A DNA stretch of 56,550 bases, from assembly GCA_020425605.1 (NCBI GenBank), contig JAGQRH010000026.1, positions 1 through 56,550 of the forward strand, given 5' to 3'. The translations under genes were made by a program, and so were the position numbers. Below, piece by piece: positions 8,008 to 14,279 of the stretch (position 1 is its first letter; each line of letters starts with the position of its first letter). The stretch comes from Planctomycetota bacterium (lineage in GTDB: Bacteria > Planctomycetota > UBA8742 > UBA2392). The notes under the pieces are model-generated. The model saw nothing but the letters and a program-made list of their open reading frames with translations, was not told where the DNA came from and did no database searches.

Positions 8008-8826
8008 TCACGCGCTGATACGGCGCCGCGCGTCTTCATAGCGGGCTTCGCGCTTGAGTATGGGGTTGTCCGGGTCGCCCAGCGGGTCGGAGAGTTCCAT
8101 GCGCTTCTCGATGTGTGCGCGGCCTTCCTCAAGCCGCTCGCGGATCGGGGCGTTGATTACCTCGCGGATGCGCTCGGAGACGACTTCTTGCCAGTCCTTC
8201 TCGCGCATGCCTTCGGGCATCTCGGCCATGTATTGCTCATGGGTTTCCGCCGGGTGGATCCGGATGTGGTGCTTGCGAAAGAACCTCGGGCGCCATTGCC
8301 CGCGCGGCCAGAATTCGCCGGCCGTGACGAACGTAATCGGCAGGATCGTCGCCTTGGCCGTGAACGCGGCGCGCAATGCGCCCGGCTTCCAGGGGCCCAT
8401 CAGCCGCTGCTCGGAGCGCGAGCCTTCCGGGAACACACCGGCCGCACCGCCGTTCTTGAGGATATGCAGCAGGGTCTGGTACGGCCCGCGCCCGGGGTTT
8501 TCGCGATTGACCGGGTAGGCCTTGTAGGTCTTGGTGAAGAAGCTGACGACGGGGATCTTGAACAGTTTGTGCCAGGCCATGATGGAGAGGTCGCGGTTGG
8601 CGCCGTAGATCATGATGCAGACCAGCGAAGGCGGCTCAAGGAAGCTGGGGTGATTCGCGACGACCAGCAGCCCGCCTTCGCGCGGGATGTTCTCGATGCC
8701 CTCGACCTTCCAGAAGAACAGCACGCGACCCATCGCCGCGGCCAGGTTCACGGCCGTGCGATACACCCACCCGCGCCATCCGGTGGGGCGGGTCTGGTCA
8801 ACCAGCACGTGGTCAATGTCGGACAT
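8008..8826 (-). CDS. plsC: 1-acyl-sn-glycerol-3-phosphate acyltransferase (PlsC/LPLAT family)
   Basis: A 272-aa phospholipid acyltransferase that transfers an acyl chain to lysophosphatidic acid or a related acceptor at the inner membrane. VEGIENIP precedes the catalytic box NHPSFLEP (58-65). The usual HX4D is HX4E here (His59, Glu64), a notable variant. FPEGSRS (132-138) is the canonical acceptor-binding motif. Start Met at 8826 was chosen because the 13-codon extension to 8865 reads through a dispersed repeat (8831-8859) whose translation, GPSTSLRTG, is a common artefact. The C-terminus is longer and more charged than usual. Confidence 0.9.
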   Translation of the reverse strand: MSDIDHVLVDQTRPTGWRGWVYRTAVNLAAAMGRVLFFWKVEGIENIPREGGLLVVANHPSFLEPPSLVCIMIYGANRDLSIMAWHKLFKIPVVSFFTKTYKAYPVNRENPGRGPYQTLLHILKNGGAAGVFPEGSRSEQRLMGPWKPGALRAAFTAKATILPITFVTAGEFWPRGQWRPRFFRKHHIRIHPAETHEQYMAEMPEGMREKDWQEVVSERIREVINAPIRERLEEGRAHIEKRMELSDPLGDPDNPILKREARYEDARRRISA

Positions 8827-8830
8827 GCGG

Positions 8831-8859
8831 CCAGTCCTGAGCGATGTCGAAGGGCCAGT
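8831..8859. repeat. Dispersed palindromic repeat at the plsC 5' end
   Basis: The core CTGAGCGATGTCGAAGG is flanked by CCAGT / GGCCAGT, a short imperfect palindrome. It matches the very common intergenic repeat whose reading frame gives PSTSLRTG in spurious N-termini. It lies 4 bases upstream of the chosen plsC ATG, in its leader. Single copy in this window. Confidence 0.65.
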
Positions 8860-8937
8860 AAACACTAATAATGGCGTTATGCAACAGCCGTTCGTGTAGA
8901 AGATGAAACATTGCGGCGGGGAAACCGTCCAACTGGT

Positions 8938-8966
8938 TTGACTTAGTGTAGATTCTACACTATACT
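8938..8966 (+). promoter_or_regulatory. Sigma70-type promoter with a 19-bp perfect palindromic operator in the spacer
   Basis: -35 TTGACT (8938-8943), a 17-bp spacer, and -10 TATACT (8961-8966). The perfect palindrome TAGTGTAGATTCTACACTA (8944-8962) fills the spacer and overlaps the first two -10 bases, the classic position for a repressor. The same AGTGT-N7-ACACT box in the same register occurs in the promoter at 10308. It drives the NADAR gene, with predicted transcription start near 8973. The regulator is not in the window; NrtR-, NiaR- or NadQ-type NAD-metabolism regulators are candidates by context only. Confidence 0.8.
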
Positions 8967-8997
8967 AAATGCGAAGACCATCCACAGGATGACGGCC

Positions 8998-9441
8998 ATG
9001 ACCATCTACTTCTATGGGCGGACCAACGAGTGGGGCGAGTTCAGCAACTTCGCGCACTTTGCGTTCAAGCTGGACGGCAAGACGTGGCCGACAGCCGAGC
9101 ACTACTTCCAGGCCATGAAGTTTGCCGGGACGCCGCACGAGGATGAGATCCGGCAGGTGTCGCGTCCAAACGATGCGGCCCGGATGGGCCGGCAGCGCTC
9201 TCGCCCCCTGCGCAGGGATTGGGAATCCGCCAAGGACGACGTAATGCGCCGCGCGGTCTGGGCAAAGTTCAGCCAGCACTTGGAGTTGCGGTCGCTGCTG
9301 CTTGCCACCAGAGATGAAGAGATCGTCGAGAACGCACCCGGAGACTACTACTGGGGCTGCGGGGCCGACGGAAGCGGCAAGAACATGCTCGGCCGCATCT
9401 TGGTCGAAACACGCGAACGCCTGAGGAAAGAGCCGCCCTAG
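8998..9441 (+). CDS. NADAR (YbiA/DUF1768) family N-glycosidase
   Basis: A 147-aa NADAR-domain protein covering the complete family. Diagnostic segments are EFSNF (14-18), W30, AEHYFQAMKF (33-42), RRDW (72-75), KFSQH (90-94) and YYWGCGADGSGKNMLG (117-132). Known relatives cleave N-glycosidic bonds in riboflavin-pathway intermediates (YbiA) or remove ADP-ribose from guanine bases as partners of DarT1-type toxins; no DarT-like gene is visible here. ATG 8998 is preferred over 8989 because AGGA (8986-8989) then has an 8-nt spacing, whereas the other ATG overlaps that site. It is the first gene of the NAD/ADP-ribose island and lies 16 bp before the short SPFH gene. Confidence 0.92.
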   Translation: MTIYFYGRTNEWGEFSNFAHFAFKLDGKTWPTAEHYFQAMKFAGTPHEDEIRQVSRPNDAARMGRQRSRPLRRDWESAKDDVMRRAVWAKFSQHLELRSLLLATRDEEIVENAPGDYYWGCGADGSGKNMLGRILVETRERLRKEPP

Positions 9442-9457
9442 AGAGGAGCGCCGAGCC

Positions 9458-10192
9458 ATGACCAGTTGTTTCTACGGGCGTTCTTGCGAATGGGTCGAAT
9501 CCGGCAGCAATGCCAATCCGGGCCCGGGCGGTTCCAGGGTTTCCGTTCTGCTCCCCGATGGAAGCCCGCATGCGCCCCAGGAAGAGCCAGAGTGGAGCGT
9601 TGCGCCCGGCGCGCCAACTTACACGGAAAATTCCCGGATTCGTCGCTTCGGCACGAAGGCAGGTTGGTACGTGGCACTCTTTGAGCACGGCCAGCTCGTC
9701 CGTTCGGGCGAGGCCTTGGACTTCTGGTATCACCCTGATGCAGCCAGGATCTACCTCGTGCCCCTGTGGCGTCGCGAAGCGGAGGTGGAACTTCTGGAAC
9801 TTACCGAGGACCACTATGCCCTGCACCTCTCGTGGAATGTGCACTACCGCATCCGGGATCCACGGCTCACCACGGATCGCATTGATTTCTCGGTCTCGCT
9901 GGACACTGGCAAGTGGAGGACGGATCCGATGCACGCGATGGCAGTCTTGCTCCGGCATCGATTCAAAGTTGCGGCGTCCACGGCACTGTCCCGCATGCCG
10001 CTCTCCGGTGTTCAAGGTCAACGGGGGTGGGAGTGGCTGGACGAGTCCATCTTCGACGCGCTCAATTGCGACCTGGTACTGCGCGAGGTCGGCGTGAAAA
10101 TCGTCGCTGCGGCGCTCACGAAGCTGAAGCTTGACCGGGCCGACCCCCATCGCCCGCCTGGCAAGGGCCCGTTCTGGCGCTGGGCGAGCTGA
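9458..10192 (+). CDS. Short SPFH/band-7-like protein lacking the C-terminal coiled coil
   Basis: A 244-aa protein. From residue ~64 (FGTKAGWYVALFEHGQLVRS) it aligns along its length with the first ~170 residues of the SPFH protein encoded at 10381: both have HYRIRDP/RYRVARP, then F-(S/A)-(V/I)-S, then A-(S/R)-TALS. It stops before the coiled coil. The first ~16 residues, MTSCFYGRSCEW, mimic the start of the adjacent NADAR protein (MTIYFYGRTNEW), and residues 20-60 are Pro/Gly-rich. The ribosome-binding region AGGAGCGCCGAGCC before ATG is identical to that of the 10381 gene, so gene and leader appear to be duplicates. The role is unknown; a membrane- or scaffold-associated partner of NADAR is inferred. 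Confidence 0.8.
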   Translation: MTSCFYGRSCEWVESGSNANPGPGGSRVSVLLPDGSPHAPQEEPEWSVAPGAPTYTENSRIRRFGTKAGWYVALFEHGQLVRSGEALDFWYHPDAARIYLVPLWRREAEVELLELTEDHYALHLSWNVHYRIRDPRLTTDRIDFSVSLDTGKWRTDPMHAMAVLLRHRFKVAASTALSRMPLSGVQGQRGWEWLDESIFDALNCDLVLREVGVKIVAAALTKLKLDRADPHRPPGKGPFWRWAS

Positions 10193-10216
10193 TTGCCCCG
10201 GAGATCTGCACCGCGC

Positions 10217-10240
10217 TGGCTTTTCTTCGCGCCTTCGCGT
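10217..10240 (+). repeat. 24-bp dispersed intergenic repeat, copy 2
   Basis: 23 of 24 bases match 1561-1584 (core TTCGCGCCTTCGCGT). It lies between the short SPFH gene and the promoter of the long SPFH gene. Confidence 0.7.
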
Positions 10241-10307
10241 GAAACACCCTTGGCGAGTGTGCGGCACCAGCGCGTCACGCGTTCTGCAACAAATCCGGCC
10301 GCCAAAT

Positions 10308-10343
10308 TTGCCAAAGTGTCGTGCGCACACTATACTAAGTGTG
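10308..10343 (+). promoter_or_regulatory. Second promoter with the shared AGTGT-N7-ACACT operator
   Basis: -35 TTGCCA (10308-10313), a 17-bp spacer and -10 TATACT (10331-10336). AGTGT (10315-10319) and ACACT (10327-10331) have exactly the spacing and register found in the promoter at 8938. A further AGTGTG (10338-10343) makes a second palindrome, CACACT-N6-AGTGTG (10326-10343), across the -10 box. This gives three half-sites and suggests two overlapping dimers. It drives the SPFH and NAD kinase genes. Confidence 0.78.
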
Positions 10344-10380
10344 AAAGTAACACCTAGACTCCAGAAAGGAGCGCCGAGCC

Positions 10381-11421
10381 ATGGCAACCATCACCAAACT
10401 GGGCCTGCTACGCCACCTGCGGGCTGAGCCCAACCAGTACATCCTTCACTACAGTGCGGGCAAGCTGACCCGCCAGGGCGCCGGGCTCGCTTACTGGTTC
10501 ATGCCCATGAGCGCCAGCGTCGCCCTGCTGCCGGTGGAAGACGCCGAAGCCACCACCCTGCTTCACGAACGCACGGCCGACATGCAGGCCGTCAACGTGC
10601 AGGTAACAGTCCGTTACAGGGTGGCCAGGCCGGAGCTGGCGGCCAAGCGCGTCAACTTCGCGATCAGCACTGAGAATGGCAGCTGGTCCGAAAAGCCGCT
10701 TGAGAAGCTGGCTGAGTTCTTCAATCAAAAGGTGCAGGAACCCGCACGCACGGCACTGTCGGGCATGACACTGGCCGAGGCAGTCAAGACCGGCGCGGAA
10801 GCCGTACAGCGCGGCGTGCGCGGCATGCTGATCGACGATCATGAGATGCATGATATGGGCCTCGCGGTCGTGGACGTGCACGTGATCCACGTCAGCCCCA
10901 GCAGTGAGATGGAGAAGGCGTTGCAGACGCCCGCCCGAGAAAGCCTTCAGCAGAAGGCCGACGAGGCCATCTTCCGGCGCCGGGCTGACGCGGTCGAGAA
11001 AGAACGCGCCATCAAGGAGAACGAGCTGGCCACGGAAATCGAGCTGGAGCGTCGCAATGAGGAGCTGATCCAGCGCCGCGGCGCCAACAAGCTCGAGGAA
11101 GTGAGCCGCGCAGCCGAGGCTGACAAGCTCGCGACCGAGGCAGCCATCGAGCGCAGCAACCTGCAGGCAGATGCGGCTGCAATGCAGATCAAGCAGCGTG
11201 CGGTCGCCGACGCCGAGGCCAAGCGAGCCATCGGCCAGGCGGAAGCGGACAGTGAAGCAGCCCGCGCGGCAGCCTGGAAGGATCTGCCAAGCAAGGTGCT
11301 GCTCGGTCTGGCCGCTCTCGAGTTCGCCCGCAAGGTGCAGTCGATCGACCACCTGAACTTCAGCCCCAACATGCTGAGCGATCTGCTGGGCGAGTTCCTC
11401 GAAGGCAAGGTAAGCAGCTAG
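10381..11421 (+). CDS. SPFH/band-7 domain protein with C-terminal coiled coil
   Basis: A 346-aa soluble-type SPFH protein. Residues ~15-180 form the SPFH domain (YILHYSAGKLTRQGAGLAYW, then VTVRYRVARP). Residues ~185-290 are an Ala/Glu/Arg-rich helix typical of flotillin-like oligomerisation, followed by WKDLPSKVLLGLAALEFARK. There is no N-terminal TM segment or signal. Proteins of this class assemble into rings or membrane-associated scaffolds. AAAGGAG sits 11 nt before the ATG. It is transcribed from its own promoter at 10308 and followed by the NAD kinase gene 84 bp downstream, with a hairpin between them. Its truncated paralogue lies immediately upstream. Confidence 0.88.
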   Translation: MATITKLGLLRHLRAEPNQYILHYSAGKLTRQGAGLAYWFMPMSASVALLPVEDAEATTLLHERTADMQAVNVQVTVRYRVARPELAAKRVNFAISTENGSWSEKPLEKLAEFFNQKVQEPARTALSGMTLAEAVKTGAEAVQRGVRGMLIDDHEMHDMGLAVVDVHVIHVSPSSEMEKALQTPARESLQQKADEAIFRRRADAVEKERAIKENELATEIELERRNEELIQRRGANKLEEVSRAAEADKLATEAAIERSNLQADAAAMQIKQRAVADAEAKRAIGQAEADSEAARAAAWKDLPSKVLLGLAALEFARKVQSIDHLNFSPNMLSDLLGEFLEGKVSS

Positions 11422-11458
11422 CGCCACAAACCCCACCGGAAGGCCGGAACGGAAGCAC

Positions 11459-11486
11459 GGGAGGCAGGCGAGTAAACCTGCCTCCC
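11459..11486 (+). terminator. Perfect hairpin between the SPFH and NAD kinase genes
   Basis: GGGAGGCAGG and CCTGCCTCCC (10-bp perfect stem) enclose an 8-base loop. No T-tract follows and the NAD kinase ribosome-binding site GGAGG begins 5 bases later. This looks more like an attenuating or processing hairpin within one transcript than a full terminator. Confidence 0.55.
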
Positions 11487-11505
11487 AAACCGGAGGACCC
11501 AAGCC

Positions 11506-12471
11506 ATGAACCCGAAACTTCCCAGACTCGTCATCGTCACCCGGCCGACGCCCCTCGACATGCTCATCCGCCGCTTCGGGACCATCGACCAGGCGAAGTT
11601 CTACGTGGAGTCGCGCGGCCGGAAGTTCGACCGCCCGCTCCGCGCCCACGAGCTGCAGCAGGCCGCGCTCGACAAGGTCATTCGCGCCATCCCGGCCGAG
11701 CAGCGCCGGGTGCAGCTCAGCCGCGAGGAGTTCGACCGCTTCCTGTTCAGCCCGGACGACGTGATTCTCGCGGTAGGCCAGGACGGGCTGGTGCCGAACA
11801 TTGCCAAGTACCTGCACGGCCAGATTCTGATCGGCTTCAACCCGGACCATGAAACCTGGCCGGGCGTTCTGTGCCGCCACGACCCGGCCGACGCGGCCAA
11901 GCTGATCGCCTGGGTGAACCAGCGCCATCAGGGCTACACGGTCGAGGCGCGCGCGATGGTTCTGGCCACCCGCGAAGACGGGCAGATGCTGCCGGCGCTG
12001 AACGAGCTGTTTGTTGGACATATGAGCCACCAGAGCGCCAAGTACCGGATCAGGCTGGGGTCTGGCTCGTTTTCGCGCAGCGAAAAGGTGCCTGACCCCC
12101 TCACCGAGAAGCTCACAGAAGAACGCCACTCGTCATCCGGCGTGATCGTCTCGACCGGGACGGGCGCCACCGGCTGGACATCCAGCATCACCCGCCAGCG
12201 CGGCATCAACGAGCCGCTGCCCGCGCCGGTTGATCGCCGCCTGACCTACATGGTCCGCGAGCCCTGGCCCAGCATCGCCACAGGCATCGATATCAACTTC
12301 GGCTTTCTCAACGACGGCGACGAGCTGGAACTGATCAGCGAAATGGAAGAAGGCGGCGTGATCTTCGGCGACGGTATCGAGGCCGACTATTTAGAGTTCA
12401 ACGAAGGCCACACCGTCAAAATCACCATCGCCAATCGCACACTCAACCTCGTGATCCCTGCGACTGCCTGA
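11506..12471 (+). CDS. Divergent NAD kinase-like protein
   Basis: A 321-aa member of the NAD kinase/diacylglycerol kinase-like fold. The nucleotide motif GGDGT appears as GQDGL (91-95), retaining the catalytic Asp93. NELFVG (166-171) corresponds to the NE motif that contacts NAD. VSTGTGATGW (215-224) replaces the usual STPTGSTAY. It likely phosphorylates NAD or a related dinucleotide, but the deviating motifs leave the substrate open. The ATG is backed by GGAGG 9 nt upstream. Codons ~184-198 are a palindromic repeat inserted in frame (12057-12099), falling in the surface loop between two strands of the core. It is the last gene of the NAD/ADP-ribose island. Confidence 0.82.
   Translation: MNPKLPRLVIVTRPTPLDMLIRRFGTIDQAKFYVESRGRKFDRPLRAHELQQAALDKVIRAIPAEQRRVQLSREEFDRFLFSPDDVILAVGQDGLVPNIAKYLHGQILIGFNPDHETWPGVLCRHDPADAAKLIAWVNQRHQGYTVEARAMVLATREDGQMLPALNELFVGHMSHQSAKYRIRLGSGSFSRSEKVPDPLTEKLTEERHSSSGVIVSTGTGATGWTSSITRQRGINEPLPAPVDRRLTYMVREPWPSIATGIDINFGFLNDGDELELISEMEEGGVIFGDGIEADYLEFNEGHTVKITIANRTLNLVIPATA
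12057..12099. repeat. Palindromic repeat inserted in frame within the NAD kinase gene
   Basis: GGGGTCTGGC at the left end and GTGCCTGACCCC at the right end are nearly complementary, with TTTTCGCGCAGCGAAAA as central hairpin. The reverse complement has the same layout as the intergenic element at 48180-48238: GGGGTCAGGCACC, a hairpin, then AGCCAGACCCC. It therefore belongs to one dispersed family and here encodes about 15 residues (SGSFSRSEKVPDP) without breaking the frame. Confidence 0.75.
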
Positions 12472-12558
12472 AGAGTAGTGCAGGCCCCTGCGTGAGCTGT
12501 AGTAGCAGTCCATTGCGCAGGCAGTTCACCCGGCGCGCGCGGCTGCTATACCGTGGCC

Positions 12559-13965
12559 ATGAAGCATGCGGTTGTCATCGGTGGGGGGATCAGCGGGTTG
12601 ACTGCGGCCTATCGCCTGCACAAGGCGGGGGTACGCGTGACGCTGCTGGAGGCGTCGGACCATCTCGGCGGCGTCATCGGCAGCGTGCGCCACGACGATT
12701 GCCTGCTGGAAACGGGTCCCGACTGCTGGGCTTCGAACAAGCCGGCTGCGATGGAGCTTGCCAACGAGCTCGGGCTCGGCGATCAGATCATCGGCACGCG
12801 AGAAGGCGTGCGGCGCAGCTTCATCCTGCATCACGGCACGCTGAAGCGACTGCCTGAAGGGTTTTTCCTGATCAGCCCGATGTCGATCGGCGCCCTGCTG
12901 AAGACTTCAATCCTGAGTTGGCCGGGGAAGTTCCGCATGGCGCTGGAACTGCTCAAGGGCGTGCGCCGCGATGACAGCGACGAGTCACTGGCCGGCTTCG
13001 TGCGAAGACGTTTTGGCAAAGAGGCTCTTGAGCGCATTGCCCAGCCGATGATCGCCGGCATCTATACGGCCGACCCGGAGAAGCTGAGTCTCAAGGCCAC
13101 CTTCCCGGCTTTCATCGACATGGAACGCAAGCACGGCAGCGTGATCAAGGCGCTGCGCAAGCGGGCCAGGGGTGAAAGCGGCAAGGCGCCCAGCGGCGGT
13201 GAAGTCGCGAAGGCGGCCGGTCCGCGCTACGGGCTGTTCGTCACGTTCAAGGGCGGCATGAGCACTCTGCCTGACGCGCTGGCGGCGGCGCTGCCGGAAG
13301 GCACGGCACGCTTGAACACGTGCGTGAAGTCGCTGCAGAAACAGGACGCCGGCTGGAAGGTCGAGCTGGCGGACGAAACGCTCGACGCAGATGCCGTGGT
13401 GCTGGCGCTGCCGGCCACGACCTCGGCCGGCCTGCTCGCCGACACGGATGCCGAGTTGGCCAAGGCACTCGGCGCCATTGAGTACGCGGGCGCGGCAGTG
13501 GTGAATTTCATTTTCGACCGCGACCAGATCGCGCATGCCATGGACGGCATCGGCGCAGTGATCCCGGCCGTGGAGCATCGCAAGATCATCGCCTTCAGTT
13601 TCAGCAGTGTGAAATTCGAGGGCCGCGCACCCGAGGGCAAGGCCGTGGTCCGCGTCTTCATGGGCGGCGCACTGAACCCGGAAGTTGCGCAGGCGACGGC
13701 CGAAGAGCAGTCAAGCATCGCGCTTGATGAACTGCGCGATCTGGTCGGCGTGACGGGCGAGCCGAAGTTCTCAATCGCCGGCGCGCACCCGGGTGCGATG
13801 GCGCAGTACCACGTCGGCCATCTGGATCGCGTGGCGAAGATCCGGGAACTGGCCAAAGCCCAACCGAGCCTCGCGATCATCGGGAACGGCTTCGACGGCG
13901 TCGGCATTCCCGACTGCGTGCGCAACGCCAACGAGGCTGCGGCGCGATTGCTCAAGCAGAGTTAA
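12559..13965 (+). CDS. hemG: Protoporphyrinogen oxidase, HemY-type flavoprotein
   Basis: A 468-aa FAD-dependent oxidase that aromatises protoporphyrinogen IX (or coproporphyrinogen III in coproporphyrin-dependent pathways) in haem synthesis. The dinucleotide-binding motif VIGGGISGLTAAYRL is at 6-20 and LLEASDHLGG follows. LETGPDCW (~52-59), GIYTADPEKLS (~170-180) and the C-terminal FAD segment IIGNGFDGVGIPDC (~439-452) are typical of this family. ATG 12559 is preferred to GTG 12553 because it places the Rossmann motif correctly. There is no Shine-Dalgarno. TATACC lies 6 nt upstream, with TTCACC (12525-12530) as a possible -35, suggesting a leaderless mRNA from its own promoter, separate from the NAD island. 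Confidence 0.93.
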   Translation: MKHAVVIGGGISGLTAAYRLHKAGVRVTLLEASDHLGGVIGSVRHDDCLLETGPDCWASNKPAAMELANELGLGDQIIGTREGVRRSFILHHGTLKRLPEGFFLISPMSIGALLKTSILSWPGKFRMALELLKGVRRDDSDESLAGFVRRRFGKEALERIAQPMIAGIYTADPEKLSLKATFPAFIDMERKHGSVIKALRKRARGESGKAPSGGEVAKAAGPRYGLFVTFKGGMSTLPDALAAALPEGTARLNTCVKSLQKQDAGWKVELADETLDADAVVLALPATTSAGLLADTDAELAKALGAIEYAGAAVVNFIFDRDQIAHAMDGIGAVIPAVEHRKIIAFSFSSVKFEGRAPEGKAVVRVFMGGALNPEVAQATAEEQSSIALDELRDLVGVTGEPKFSIAGAHPGAMAQYHVGHLDRVAKIRELAKAQPSLAIIGNGFDGVGIPDCVRNANEAAARLLKQS

Positions 13966-14059
13966 AGCTAAGAACCCGGCAGGGGGGCCGCCGGGTTCGC
14001 TTTGCAAAGCTCGATGGTAATGGGGGAGGGGCCATCGAGCCTCTAGGGTTTCTTAGCTT
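13965..14059 (+). ncRNA. Three-way-junction structured 3' region after hemG
   Basis: An outer stem, 13965-13973 with 14051-14059 (AAGCTAAGA/TCTTAGCTT), closes two perfect 9-bp hairpins: 13972-13980 with 13990-13998 (loop AGGGGGGCC) and 14009-14017 with 14032-14040 (loop with GGGGGAGGGG). A 12-bp palindrome, GCTTTGCAAAGC, lies between the hairpins. The element begins at the last base of the hemG stop codon. It may be a complex terminator, a mobile palindromic element or a small structured RNA; the family was not recognised. Confidence 0.45.
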
Positions 14060-14279
14060 GCGCGTTGCGCGCGTGGAGAAGGGTGTCTCTGAAGAGCCAC
14101 CGCGGTGTTGAAGTCCTTTCGAATCGTTTCAGTTTCCTGCTACTAGTCCTTGGTGCTTCAATTCAGGGTCGTTCGTCTGTCCCCTCGTATTTCCGATTCG
14201 TCCCTGTTCACTTTCTTAAACGGCTTGCCCGCCCGGCTAGTTCCATAAATCCGCCGGGGTGAATTCGTATTTTTTGGGG
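14060..14279. other. Intergenic stretch with no recognised gene
   Basis: Together with the structured element before it this is a 314-base gap. The sequence is less GC-rich than its surroundings and pyrimidine-rich on the top strand. I see no credible ORF, tRNA fold, terminator or promoter pair in it. The downstream end abuts the meaB stop codon directly. Confidence 0.5.

Noticed and set aside
14110..14130. TTCGAATC resembling a tRNA T-loop
   Set aside because: No flanking complementary T-stem, acceptor or anticodon arms.
14065..14262. Possible 65-aa ORF in the gap after hemG
   Set aside because: No ribosome-binding site, no recognisable sequence, pyrimidine-rich composition unlike neighbouring genes.
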